Origin: Allium sativum
Lineage: Eukaryota; Streptophyta; Magnoliopsida; Asparagales; Amaryllidaceae
Assembly: GCA_030737875.1 (NCBI GenBank)
Contig: CM060909.1
Span: forward strand, 26,123,659-26,187,658
Length of the DNA: 64,000 nucleotides
Reading direction: 5' to 3'
The notes below the pieces were generated by a model. The model had not been told where the DNA came from. It ran no database searches and saw only the letters and a program-made list of their open reading frames with translations. This document shows positions 25,096-36,102 of this stretch, piece after piece; positions within the stretch are counted from its first letter, which is position 1, and each line of letters opens with the position of its first letter. Position numbers and translations under genes: made by a program.

Positions 25096-26208
25096 AATGG
25101 TGTAAACTTACATCTAAACATATAAACTAGCATGTAAAATTTAGCATATAACTCACACATGTCATAGCCTAACTTTAGATCTAAAATAGATGTCATGAAA
25201 CATGTAAGGTTATGCATAAAATTTTCACTAACTTGCATATGATCTATGTCTCAATTAACATCCTAACTCGCATAGATACATATGATTTATCATATGAATC
25301 AACATAACCAAACTAGCATATGAAACATCGCTATGAATATATAATCATAGAATTACAACATGGATGATAACGTCACAACTTTACAACGTAGATGATAACA
25401 TCACAGAATTTACAACATAAATGATAACATCACAATATTACAACATAGATGATAACATGCGGTCAATAATTCACAACATGACCATATAATCCGCATCATA
25501 GCTTAATCCAATTAAATTGTTAATTATTTTATTAAAGAAATCGAACTCACAAGAAGAAGGTCTTGTGTTCTGAAATCTGAGTTCTGAAATTGATTAAGCT
25601 CGCCTTTGTAGTAGATTCGTTGTTTAGATTAATGTTGAATGGAACTAAACTGATTAGTTTTGATTTCCCTCTAGTTGGTGGCGGCTACTCTAGGTTACAA
25701 GATGACAGCATGACGGCCATAGTTTCAGTTTTTATTTTGATTTAGGGTTTGAGTCTACCCATGTTTATATATAATTTTAATTTAATTATAGCCGTTGGAT
25801 GATCTTAGGGTTAATCAAAACCATTCAGTCGGGATAGGGTGACACCTCATCCCTAATGACTCGGCAAGGAGTCAGAAAGGACTCAGCAATGAGTCACAAC
25901 AAGGATCAGACTGAACCAGAAAGCTGTGCAGGCCTGCTGCTCAGCCTAGGCGCACTTGGTAGGTGCGCTAGTGCAAATTTGTACTGGCGCACTTCCCAAG
26001 TGCGCCAGTGCAATTTTTTTTTGTCGCCTAACTTTGTTCGTCCATATCTCCTTCATTCGATATCCGTTTCCCGCAAACTTAGACTCTATCTCAACCAGAA
26101 TTCCGAGCCGAACAGAATGGCGCAACCCATTTCCCTTAATTCTCACGTCCGAGATTAATTATTCTTTAATTTAGTTAATTCGATTATTCAAAAATCCTGG
26201 GTGTTACA

Positions 26209-26222
26209 TTCTCCCCTCCTTA
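26209..26222 (-). promoter_or_regulatory. Polypurine tract of the gag-only element
   Basis: Minus strand AAGGAGGGGAGAA next to the 3' LTR edge at 26208. Confidence 0.75.
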
Positions 26223-26479
26223 AAGTATTTCGCCCCCGAAATCTCCAAATTAAGGAGAATGCATATCCTAACATCCAAACAACCATCTACTCAATCATCA
26301 AATACAGGCATCCATTGTTCTTATAAAATTCCTAATGCTGTATGAACATATGCAAGAAGTGTGTGTATATGTTCTCTATCTAATGCAAAATCAGGCGGTT
26401 TACTGATTCAGTTGACCTCCTTAATGTAAACTATGATAGTGCCATGCGTCCATTATGTATGTGAAAGAATCCTATCGAT

Positions 26480-27242
26480 ACATATTATTTCTACATGTGT
26501 GCACAACCATTCACCAAAATGCAGCATCCACATGATAACACAACCATTATACATGCATAAGCGCCATAAGTGCCATGCGCCCTTCTCCTCTTCATGCATA
26601 AGCGCCATGTCAACTAGTCTCTCGAAGGTAGCCCCTATGGGGATGTGGGTCATAGCTAACCCATGAAGCGGCTCGTTCAAACCCTTAACAAATCTCAGGG
26701 CCTTCTTTTCTGGTGTATTCACCAAGTCCAAAACAAATCTTGCCAACTGATTGAATTTGTTGACGTATTCTTTCACTGATAGATTCCCCTGCTTCAATGC
26801 TAGAAACCTTTCCATGTATAGATTCTCTTCAGCCCGTAAGAGAAACTTCGCTCAAACCTCCGCTTGAAATCTGGCCATGTGTCAACTGGACGCTCTCCGT
26901 TAGTGACCTCCCACCAAAACGAGGCCTCGTCCTTCATTATCCAGGCAGCTAACTGGACCATTCTTCCATCTTCCACTTCAAAGATCCCAAACAATTCTTC
27001 CACCTCCTTTAGCCAGTTTCGAGCTCCAACAAATATCTCCGTCCCGTGAAAAGATTTTCCACCCATTGCCCAAAAGTCCTTACATATCTTAGCAAAAGTA
27101 TCAACACGAGGAGGAGGAGGGGGGAGGAGGAGGGGGGAGGAGGAGAATTTGCTGGACCTACGGTGGTGGCCCTAGTCTCTAAATACCTCCTAAACCATCC
27201 TGGTATCGTTATCCCCTCGGGTATCTCGGGAATTCCAGACAT
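26480..27242 (-). pseudogene. gag: Ty3/gypsy gag, frameshifted
   Basis: Capsid-type Retrotrans_gag domain read on the minus strand from an ATG near 27242 (MSGIPEIPEG). A Pro/Ser-rich stretch (about 27150-27110) is encoded by a GGAGGA-rich tract. There follows the NWLKEVEELFGIF block, ASFWWEV, a WPDFKRRFER block (about 26870) and then SVKEYVNKFNQLARF and LRFVKGLNEPL. The frame changes twice: at the proline tract (about 27100) and near 26825, between the FKRRFERSF and MERFLALKQ blocks. No CCHC knuckle or protease follows before the polypurine tract. Gag would assemble particles for reverse transcription in the cytoplasm. This copy is broken, but the family may once have supplied gag only. Confidence 0.82.
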
Positions 27243-27436
27243 GCTGAAACAAAAAAAGGAAAGATTCAATACAAAAGAACCGAAGGAAAGATATATGGCT
27301 CTCGGGGTTATGCTTTCTAAAATAATCTTTTCTCTTGAAAATACTTTCCTTAAAACATACTTTTGAAGGTACTTCTTTATAAAGGTTGTTTTTCAAAAAC
27401 ACTTTTCAAAATTCATATCTGTTCGGGTAACCTTCA

Positions 27437-27448
27437 GCTCTGATACCA
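27437..27448 (-). promoter_or_regulatory. tRNA-iMet primer binding site of the gag-only element
   Basis: Minus strand TGGTATCAGAGC, 2 bp from the LTR edge at 27451. Confidence 0.9.
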
Positions 27449-27813
27449 CGTGTGACACACCATTAATGTCACTCACAAAGGGAATGCATTAACTTCTATG
27501 GACCGTTTTAAGTGTGTATAGAACAGAAACTTAACGACAAGACAGATATAAACAGTACTAAAAAATTTAAAACTTTATTCATTGCAGCGGTAAACACGTA
27601 TGTTTGATTACATCATCAAAAACCAGAGTCAAAGTACATAATATCCATCTTGACTAAGTCAAAGTACATAAATTGAAAGAGATAACCCCAGTTCGCAATA
27701 GCCATAAATAAGAGAGGCTGAACTTTACTTCAGCGATCCAAGCAACTTCTAAAAGTAGAGATATAGCTGTCCAAAATCAAGCTCCACTGGTGCTAGTTCC
27801 AACCTGAGCACTT

Positions 27814-27833
27814 GGGGGGGGGGGGAGGGGGGG
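27814..27833 (+). repeat. G-run tract in the LTR
   Basis: G12-A-G7, followed by AGGAAG. The sister LTR has a longer interrupted version at about 11014-11043. In the element's sense strand this is C-rich. It is G-quadruplex-prone on the plus strand. Confidence 0.8.
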
Positions 27834-28733
27834 AGGAAGAAAAGAGGAGGAAACAAAGAGGGTCAGACATAAAGTCTGGCGAGTGCGATAACTTTAACAA
27901 TATAATTACCAAAATAACTAGGCTAAGGCATAAGTTGGAAAATAAGGAAATGACTGTGAACAATTGAGTAAGACAGAGTAAACAAGGAAACAAGATGAAC
28001 AAAGATAACGTTAAAGCGCACCTAAACCACTATAAGATAATTACTACACTGCACCACCACTAGTCACCCTAAGGTTGATCCCGCCTACAAAACTTAATAA
28101 TGATAATGGTAGTTTCGTGCAACCTTAGTTTCCTTCATAGGTGCTGCCTGCCCCTATCTCCACTAGGTGTACTCACTACCCCCAAGCGATCGGCTCCCTA
28201 ACTCGTAGATACCCGTGCTGGCCCCACAGTGGGGTGTATCACTCCCCAAAGTGGCAACCCGATACCACAAATAATGCACGACTTATACCTACACGATGCA
28301 ACAACGTCTTACCTACCAGCCCGGGCCCACACACGCATATGAACCCGTTGGACTTGCGTTGCCATCGCTAACCCGTTTTGGCCTCTTACAGTCAAGCCCA
28401 GTATGCGTGTCCCATCCTCGACTTGGGTCGAGCCCACAAAGATACGTATGGGTTATTAGTTGAAATGGGCCCCCATTACTTGACACAAGCTATCCACCTA
28501 AGCTTGGTCCCCTCCAGTACATCCCACTTAACCCTCTTCTTATTCATGTTCACTTACATGTTTCTATTTTGGTTAAGTGTTTCTAATCGTATTTCCAATG
28601 CCACCCAAGGCACCCACTGAATTCCACATGTCACCCAAGGCACCCACTTAACCCCCTCATGTCCCACTACATGTTTATCTGGTTAAGTGTTTCTTAATTC
28701 ATTAAGACTGTAACCTTATAAAGACCTTCCACA

Positions 28734-28804
28734 TTAGACTGACATTTGTGGCAGCTGGAGTTGCAGGGCGGGTCCGGGCAGTCTTACACCACAAAAGAGC
28801 CTAA
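28734..28804. repeat. Stem-loop module M5
   Basis: Counterpart of M3 in the sister LTR: TTAGACTGAC and TTTGTGG pair with CCACAAA and CTAA, with a loop containing GGGTCCGGGCAGTCTTACA. Confidence 0.7.
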
Positions 28805-28857
28805 CCTCGTGTCTTTACAACTGTCACGTATTTAATTTATGCCTAAGACCTCCCACA

Positions 28858-28919
28858 TTAGACTGGCATTTGTGGCAGATGGATTTGCCGGGCGAGTCCG
28901 GGCAGTCTTACACCACAAA
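28858..28919. repeat. Stem-loop module M6, truncated
   Basis: Counterpart of M4. The inner stem TTTGTGG/CCACAAA is kept, but the 3' outer strand (CTAA) is lost because the deletion junction falls right after CCACAAAC. Confidence 0.7.
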
Positions 28920-29729
28920 CTTACATAACATGATTCATACTCCAAACACATATATTTATATGAACTTGCATATGTGATTTATGCAAACCACAAACTTACA
29001 TAACATGATTCATACTCCAAACATATATATTTATATAAACTAGCATATGTGATTTACGCAACATAACGATGGTGTAAACTTACATCTAAACATATAAACT
29101 AGCATGTAAAATTTAGCATACAACTCACACATGTCATAGCCTAACTTTAGATCTAAAATAGATGTCATGAAACATGTAAGGTTATGCATAAAATTTTCAC
29201 TAACTTGCATATGATCTATGTCTCAATTAATATCCTAACTTGCATACATACATATGATTTATCATATGAATCAACATAACCAAACTAGCATATGAAACAT
29301 CGCTATGAATATATAATCATAGAATTACAACATGGATGATAACATCACAACTTTACAACGTAGATGATAACATCACAGAATTTACAACATAAATGATAAC
29401 ATCACTATTCTACAACATACATGATAACATGCAGTCAATAATTCACAACATGACCATATAATCCGCATCATAGCTTAATCCAATTAAATTGTTAGTTATT
29501 TTATTAAAGAAATCGAACTCACAAGAACAAGGTCTTGTGTTCTGAAATTTGAGTTCTGAAATTGATTAAGCTCGCCTTTGTAGTAGATTCGTTGTTTAGA
29601 TTAATGTTGAATAGAACTGAATTGATTAGCTTTGATTTCCCTCTAGTTGGTGGCGGCTACTCTAAGTTACAAGATGACAGCATGACGGCCATAGTTTCAG
29701 TTTTTATTTTGATTTAGGGTTTGAGTCTA

Positions 29730-29750
29730 CCTATGTTTATATAGAATTTT
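29730..29750 (-). promoter_or_regulatory. Probable LTR TATA box
   Basis: On the minus strand CTATATAAAC lies about 440 bp inside the LTR. The sister LTR has TATATATAAAC at about 25763-25775. The match and its conservation suggest the element promoter; the start site is not visible. Confidence 0.5.
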
Positions 29751-30185
29751 AATTTAATTATAGTCGTCGGCTGATCTTAGGGTTTATCAAAACCATTCAG
29801 TCGGGATAGGGTGACACCTCAGCCCTAATGACTCAGCAAGGAGTCAGAAAGGACTCAGCAATGAGTCACAACACGGATCAGACTGAACCAGAAAGCTGTG
29901 CAGGCCCGCTACTCGGCCTGGGCGCACTTGGCAGGTGCGCCAGTGCAAATTTGTACTGGCGCACTTCCCAAGTGCGCCAGTGCAAATTTTTTTTTCTTTG
30001 CCGCCTAATTTTTTTTGTCCATATCTCCTTCATCCGGTATCCGTTTCCCGCAAACTTGGACTCTATCTCAACCAGAATTCCGAGACGAACACAATGGCAC
30101 AACCCATTTCCCTTAATTTTCACGTCTGAGATTAATTATTCTTTAATTTAGTTAATTCGATTATTCAGAAATCCGGGGTATTACA

Positions 30186-31365
30186 GTAGGACATCGATTA
30201 AGTATATATGCTGAGCATGCTATTGCTTCCGCCCAAAAATGCTTTGGCAGCCCTTTCTCTTTAAGCATAGTTCTTGTCATATTTAAAATTGTCCAATTCT
30301 TCCTTTCGGCAACTAGATTTTGTTGTGGGGTATATGCAGCGGTGAATTGATGCTTTATGCCATGATCCTTGCAATAATTCTCAAAAGCTTTTGATGTATA
30401 CTCGCCACCACGGTCAGAACGGAGAGATATAAGTTTGTGACCAGATTCATTTTCAGCAAGTGCTTTAAAAACTTTGAATACATCCAAGGCAGCAGATTTT
30501 TCTCTAAGAAAATGAGCCCAAAGTTTTCGACTATAATTGTCAATGAAGGTGATAAAGTATTTATTACCTCCTAATGATGCAGGCTCTATTGGTCCACATA
30601 TGTCAGTGTGCACAAGTTGAAGTGGTGTTGTAGCTCTCCAAGATTTGCTGCTTGAAAAAGGAAGTTTTGAATGCTTGCTGAGTATGCATTCTTCATAAGT
30701 GCCTTTTGGTGAATCAATCATTGGTAAACCATGCACCATATTAGATGAAGACAAAAACTTTAGTCCACCAAAATGAAGATGCCCTAAGCGAAGATGCCAT
30801 TTCCATGACTCATCTTGCTTGTGTCCATAGAAACACCTTTCCGATTTGTTGCTGAGATGTAGTGAAAACATGCGATTTCTGGTCATTGGAACATGAACTA
30901 TGATTCTTCCAGATTTATCTCTCAAAGTAAGTGAATTGTCTGCCATGCATAAGTTGTACCCTTTCTCCAAAAGCTGTCCAATACTTAGAATATTGCTTTT
31001 CATGTTAGGAACATAATATACATCAGAAATATAGCCTTTTGTGCCATCTTTTAAATCAAATTGTATTGTACCTTTGCCTTCAACAGAAAGTTTGGAAGAG
31101 TCCCCAAGATTCACAGTTCCATGAACTCTTTCTATAAGTTTTGCAAATAAGTTTTTTCTAACACACATATGATTGCTCGCACTAGAATCAAAGTACCAAG
31201 TATCATATTGAATGTTTGAATCGTCTTGAGCAAAAAGTAGTATTGTATCATTACCTCCATCATTTGATGCTTCTGCAACATTTGCTTGTTCATCATTTTT
31301 GCTCCAACAATCAATGGTATAATGTCCAAATTTTCCGCATTTATGGCACTGTTACTTTTTTTGCA
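30186..31365 (-). pseudogene. pol: Copia pol: CCHC knuckle, protease, integrase (truncated)
   Basis: Read on the minus strand. A gag-end zinc knuckle CHKCGKFGHYTIDC (about 31357-31315) is followed by the protease site WYFDSSASNHM (about 31200-31165), where the usual DSGAS or DTGAS glycine is serine. There follow a GAG-pre-integrase HLRLGHLHFGGLK with its HxxxxH pair, a second-pair region ECILSKH that retains one cysteine, and the integrase core with HTDICGP (first Asp), LRSDRGGEYTSK (second Asp) and NLVAERKNWTI (Glu). The frame is open for about 335 codons from 31168 to the insertion. The integrase is well kept; the protease change and truncation make it non-functional as it stands. Confidence 0.9.
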
Positions 31366-31505
31366 GTTTCACGTGCATGGACTCTTCCTCTGCCACGGTA
31401 GCCTCCACATCCTCGACCTCTAAAACCGTAATTATCATGCTGACCTTGATTTGATCGTTGAAAGCCACCACGACCTCGGCCTCTACCACAACCACGCCTG
31501 TAGTT

Positions 31506-32193
31506 TCATCTTCTTTGATCATTTAGCGTCAGTTTTGACTCTAGAGCTTGTTCTAGTGGTGCATGAGTTGAATCTTTTTGCATTCTTTTCTCATGCACTT
31601 GAAGCAAACCTAGCAATTCATCGATTGTTAGCTTCTCCAAATCCTTAGACTCTTCAATAGCTACGACCACATGCTCAAATTTAGCGGAAAGGGATCGAAG
31701 CACCTTTTCGAAAACACGGATGTCATCAATTTTCTCACCATTTCTTTTTAAGCCATTTACAATAACCAGAAGCCGTGAGAAGTAGTCTGACACCGATTCT
31801 CCATCTTTCATATGAAGTGCTTCAAACTCGCTCCGTAATGCTTGTAGACGAACTCAGTTCACTCGATCATCACCTTTGTAGATGGTAGCAAGAATTTCCC
31901 ATGCTTGTTTGCTTTTTGTTGCTTCGGCACCCTTTTCAAATGTAGCCTCATCTAGTCCTTGGTAAAGTGTAAACAAGGCCTTTTATCTTTCATTCTCTTC
32001 TCCTTAAGAGTCCTTCTTCTTTGTTCTGTGTATGCAGCCTCTTCTTCAGCGGTGGGTTCCAAAAAAACCATTTGTCACAGTTTCCTGGAGATCTAAGGAT
32101 CCAAACAAAGCCTTCATTTGGATTGACCAGGAACCATAATTGTCTTTTGTTAACCTGGGTATTTGTTGTCGAACTATGTTGGAGTTCAACCTG
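31506..32193 (-). pseudogene. gag: Copia gag (UBN2-type), frameshifted
   Basis: Starts just inside the primer site with LTKDNYGSWSIQMKALFGS (about 32155-32100), the usual N-terminal block of copia gag. It loses frame near 32070, with a stop at about 31840. It reopens at about 31811 with [19 protein letters not shown] and a leucine-rich [20 protein letters not shown] stretch, then Gln/Arg-rich sequence leading to the knuckle. Gag forms the cytoplasmic particle. Several stops show this copy is dead. Confidence 0.82.
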
Positions 32194-32205
32194 GCTCTGA
32201 TACCA
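32194..32205 (-). promoter_or_regulatory. tRNA-iMet primer binding site of the copia element
   Basis: Minus strand TGGTATCAGAGC, 4 bp inside the LTR end ...CCAACA (edge at 32210). Confidence 0.85.
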
Positions 32206-32209
32206 CTCT

Positions 32210-32428
32210 TGTTGGCTACAAAAGCAAACTACAGGTTTTATTTTTTACTTTTCTTCTTCTTACAAACTTGCAGTACAAAAGCCATATATATAAAGGCTTA
32301 CAAATGACTGTCAAACATAGAAATAAATGCAACATGGCTGTCTAACATGCAAATACATCCTTTCAGTTTTCAAAGTTTAATATGACGTTCATTTTGTATA
32401 TTTCCAAAGCTTTGCATTTGAGTCTGCA
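32210..32428 (-). repeat. 5' LTR of the copia element
   Basis: The inner edge TGTTGGCTAC (plus strand) at 32210 is firm. The outer edge at 32428 (AGTCTGCA) is inferred: it ends in CA, and from 32429 on the sequence matches 33221-33303, so the foreign sequence stops there. A TATATATAA box lies on the minus strand at about 32285-32293. A length near 219 bp would be short but acceptable for copia. Confidence 0.6.
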
Positions 32429-32511
32429 GTTTCAACTAAAGCATTAATCCAAAATTTATTTTAATTCAACTATTTTAAACAAACCAGCAGTTCATTATGT
32501 AAAATAACACC
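32429..32511 (+). repeat. 84-bp direct repeat, copy 1
   Basis: Matches 33221-33303 with few changes (from 'gtttcaactaaagc' to 'gtaaaataa'). I see no TG...CA ends, so it is not an obvious LTR pair. Confidence 0.8.
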
Positions 32512-33220
32512 ATACCACATATCAGTCAATAAACACACAGTATAATCAACCCCTAGAATATACAAAATTGATATCTTGAAATAAATGTAGAAGATAGATA
32601 TATATTCACACAACCTCCTACTTTTAACATGATAACGGTAAACTGTTGAACCAAATAAAGGCATTAATTTACTGAAACTAACCTGGCACAATTAAATACT
32701 TAACCAATAAGAGTAATTGCTAGTATAAAGAAATTTTCTACTCATTTCAACTGTCCATAATAATAAACATATATAAAGTTTGAATCCAAAATGGAAATGA
32801 AATCTTATAGTGGAGTTAAAAGAAGTAGAAGTAAATCTGAATCATCTTCAGATTTTTTATCAGCATATGTTGATCCTATCAACAGAAATCGAAAAATATA
32901 AAAGAATCAAATAACGGTATTCTATGAGAAAATTATATGTACATGTGGATATAACATCAGTTTATATGTTGAAATGAATGAACAGAGAAAAAATGCTAAG
33001 GGAACATCAAATTTTTATTCTATCTCCTGGACAACATCATATTTTTATTCTGATATAGCAAACAATATATCATTCTATTGAATGAAATTATCTCTTAAAT
33101 CCTTCCATGTATACATAGTGATAAAACTATTCCATAAATACTTCATGTTTTTCTAACACAGTTTAATTGCACTATTCATTCGAAATAAAGAACGCTATCT
33201 ATTAATAATACAATTTACTT

Positions 33221-33303
33221 GTTTCAACTAAAGCAGTAATCTAAAAATTCATTTTAATTCAACTATTTTAAACAAACCAGTAGTTCATTATGTAAAATAA
33301 TAC
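33221..33303 (+). repeat. 84-bp direct repeat, copy 2
   Basis: Second copy, 792 bp downstream of the first. The intervening 0.7 kb is AT-rich and without genes. Confidence 0.8.
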
Positions 33304-35500
33304 CTTTTGAGTTTTGGGATCATGTGTTAGTTGAAGATAAAGAAACAGTAAACAAAAAAATATTAATAAAATTAGTCAATGTACCATTGTACGATGTCCA
33401 AATTATGCAGGATCCAACAACTTCCTATTCTTATCCTATAAAGGGATGATTCATCACACTGTAATATACATAAAAATAAACCTTAGAAAATTGATGTTTC
33501 ATCAAAACAAAATTCAATTTCTTACCATTCAAAACACATGGAAAATTGAACATGTGTGTGTGTGTATGTAACGGCGATAGTAATCCTAACAAATAAAAGT
33601 CATCATGCTTTGATAAACTATCAATCTACATGGTAGGTAATTTTGGCTTGGTTTGAAGAACAGTGAACATAAATGTTGAAACAATTAAAAAAGAATGTTC
33701 AAGCTGATAAATTTGATCAAAATTTATAAGATTAAAGCCTCTAAAATTGAAAACTCAATCTCTACTTGTTCAGTATAAGATTTAAAAGTGCAGTAACATG
33801 CAATGATAATGTGCAGTGATAACACGCACACACATACTCGCAACAGCACGACCAACCTATAAATCTTGAATTCATGATTTCTAGGTCAATCTGCAATCAA
33901 ACAAAGAAAACAACAATTAATCACATGAATATTCAAAGCTTTTTCTTTATCGGTATGAATGTAATATTATTTTTATTTTATTTTGCATTTCTACTCTTAC
34001 AGAAGCAATATGATAACTAAAATCATGTGAATACCTGCCAAAAGAAGCAATCCTATATGTCTTGTATGGTGTTGAATGAGTATTGTGAGTATAATCATTG
34101 TACGTCTATAGTGGTCTCAGTGATTACTCGTTTCACCGATTGGTTGTCGTCGCTTGTAGACTGGTTGATACAAATGAACACTGCAAAATCACATCCGGAA
34201 AAGGGCAGAAATTAGGCAAATGGAGAAAAATAAAGGTACATGGACAATAAACAATATAGTAAAGCAGATAATGGCTAACGATATAAATCAAAATAGCTAT
34301 TATAGTCCACGTAATTGATTCTTTCAAGCACAATAACACACATAACAATAATGTTCGTGATAAATGTACTTAGCGTTATCTATTAGTAAAATCCTTATCA
34401 TGTGTTATGAACATGTGTTATGCAATAACGATTGGCAAATGGTTTAAAAAATTCACAAACTATTTCTTGAACAGATAGTATTAGCTATTTTGCGCTACTG
34501 GCCATGGAAATACAATCTCAGGCAGCCACTATGTACAGATTATATCAACTTAACAAAAAAAGAAACCATATATATTAGGCTTTAACAAAAAATTAGATAA
34601 AGACTGGAAAAATGGGTAGAGAATATGAACTCACCTGACCAAATTGATTCAAGAGCATATGTCCACCAAACCCATTGAAAGAGCTATAGCAAATGTATAA
34701 TCAATCATCTGCATTGCAACATGAAATTAAGTAAAATGGCAAATGTGAAATTTAAATCAAAATTGATATGCGTAAAATTATCATACTTGAAAATTTACAA
34801 AGTCCAAGGATCAATAAAATGTCAAAGGATCTCATCCTAATGTAAATTGCAAGCGACACAAATCTGAAATTTATTATGTTATAGTGGAAGGAAGAAGGTT
34901 TTGCGACAGAAACGGCAAAAATCAGTACCCTAATTTGACCATTCTTGTCTGTACTTACGCGAGAGGATGGAAGCGTAGAATCGGAGTCTGGACGAAAGTT
35001 TGCGTTGGAAATATGCTTTTGATTAAAATCTGGTAGTGGCGAACGAGTGAATGGTGAAGGAGGCGGTGGATCAATGCCATCTGTTCAATAGCAGTTTACC
35101 GGTAAGAAGGATGAAGGGGCAAGTCAAGATTCAATCTTTCGGTTCTTTGCCATAGAAGAGGAAAAAGAAGATTGGGAGGAGGAGCGAAGCAGCAAAACGT
35201 GTTGTTAAAGAGAAGGAAAGAGGCAAAGGATCAAGATTCAGCAGTCGCTCAACAAAACAGAAGCCATTAAAAATAAATTTGAGCAGAAAACATAAAGAAC
35301 TTAGGTATGCAGAATTTGGAGGAGGAAGAAAAGCGAGAGACAGTCAAACAGAAAAAAGGAGAATGACATTTCTCGAGAGTTCTACGCCTTTGTTTGAAAT
35401 CAAACTGAAGTAAATTGTTGTCGTGCATTAAAAAAAGAGACTCCTCGTTCCCAGTAATAATTACAGTTAATGTGGAAAGAGTAAATTAACGTGGAAATTA
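33304..35500. other. Non-coding intergenic sequence
   Basis: No recognisable protein, tRNA or rRNA. Purine-rich patches at 35155-35380 and a short TG repeat at about 33554. The small frames at 34027-34215 and 34133-34348 are mutually antisense and unsupported. Part of this may be the body of the element whose end lies at 35604. Confidence 0.45.
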
Positions 35501-35604
35501 ACGAAAAAAGTAACAGGAGGAACGTTTTGGCGGGAAAATGTAACAATGAACGGAGTGATGTTGCGACGTAGGCGTAGTGGCTTCTGCTTTAGTATATATT
35601 AAGA
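35500..35604 (-). mobile_element. Possible Helitron 5' terminus
   Basis: On the minus strand the sequence reads TCTTAATATATACTAAAGC then AGAAGCCACTACGCC, beginning with TC after an A. This resembles the 5' end of plant Helitrons. I could not locate a matching CTRR end with hairpin to the left, so extent and identity are open. Confidence 0.35.
35525..35538. promoter_or_regulatory. E2F-type site
   Basis: TTTTGGCGGGAAAA matches the E2F consensus TTTSGCGSGAAA. It lies about 65 bp inside the putative Helitron end at 35604 and is not near a recognised promoter. Confidence 0.55.
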
Positions 35605-36043
35605 TATATATATATAATATTACATTCCATAATATTCCAACAAGTAATAACCTGTTGGAGATGCACTAATGCTCCATATTGGTTGGTATAACTAATCTGG
35701 TTTAGAAATAAAGAATCTGTATTCTCTTTCCTTGTACGTCGCTTTTGTTTGATTTTTTTTTTGTTCATGTTAACGGACAACGTTTGTTTTTCAATAAAAA
35801 GTTATTATTTATTCAATTTAAATTATTACTTGTTTAAGTAAACTACCATTTACAAACGATCAAATTTAACATATATTAATTGATTCCTATTTAGTCACAT
35901 TATTAAATTCAGATTAAACGAAAAATGTTTAAATTTTAATTTATAATTAATTACCTAGCCATCAACGGTCACTTAATCTAAGTAAATAAATAATAACTAT
36001 TTAATCTAACAAGATAAACAGCTTAATCTTATGTTTAGTCTTT

Positions 36044-36052
36044 TTACTGCAG
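36044..36052 (+). repeat. Left target-site duplication of the MULE
   Basis: TTACTGCAG, repeated exactly at 43662-43670. Confidence 0.92.
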
Positions 36053-36102
36053 GGCTAATTCTATTTGAACACGGAAGATTACTTAGTAGCCCCCCTCTTT
36101 AG
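36053..36102 (+). repeat. MULE left TIR
   Basis: Aligns with the inverted right end at about 43612-43661. Conserved core blocks are AATTCTATT and ATTACTTAGYAGCCC. Confidence 0.85.

Larger units (their letters stand above)
22812..26208 (-). repeat. 3' LTR of the gag-only element, segment 3
   Basis: Resumes at the right-hand CTTAC duplication of the LARD and continues to GTGTTACA at 26208. It is collinear with 28385-30185 of the sister LTR, apart from the MITE at 23237-24294 and a stretch (about 24384-24950) that the sister LTR has lost. It contains stem-loop modules M3 and M4 and a 72-bp tandem duplication. Confidence 0.88.
1..30185 (-). mobile_element. Ty3/gypsy-type gag-only (TR-GAG-like) retrotransposon, host of nested insertions
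   Basis: Minus-strand LTR element. The 5' LTR is 27451-30185, the interior is 26209-27450, and the 3' LTR begins before the window (about 195 bp are missing, judged against the 5' LTR) and ends at 26208. The interior is only 1.24 kb. It holds a tRNA-iMet primer site, a polypurine tract and a frameshifted gag; no protease, RT, RNase H or integrase is visible, so it must have moved with help from another element. The two LTRs differ at roughly 4-5% of positions in the stretch I compared by eye (last 700 bp), so it is the older Ty3 insertion. It lies inside a copia integrase reading frame. The 5 bp after it, GTAGG at 30186-30190, should be repeated upstream of the window as the TSD. Confidence 0.85.
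27451..30185 (-). repeat. 5' LTR of the gag-only element (uninterrupted reference copy)
   Basis: 2735 bp from TGTGACACACC to GGGGTATTACA. It preserves the empty sites of all three insertions that split its sister: TAA at 27669-27671, CTTAC at 28385-28389 and TTTAATTTA at 28831-28839. Relative to the sister it has lost about 565 bp at 28911-28919 and gained a roughly 36-bp tandem duplication around 28605-28645. Confidence 0.92.
30186..32428 (-). mobile_element. Ty1/copia retrotransposon, 5' part
   Basis: Minus-strand element with 5' LTR (about 32210-32428), primer site, gag, zinc knuckle, protease and integrase. It is cut at 30185/30186 by the gag-only Ty3 element, within the NRCPT motif that follows the integrase core. 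The RT, RNase H and 3' LTR must lie on the far side of that insertion, beyond the left edge of the window. It is the oldest layer of the nest. Confidence 0.9.
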
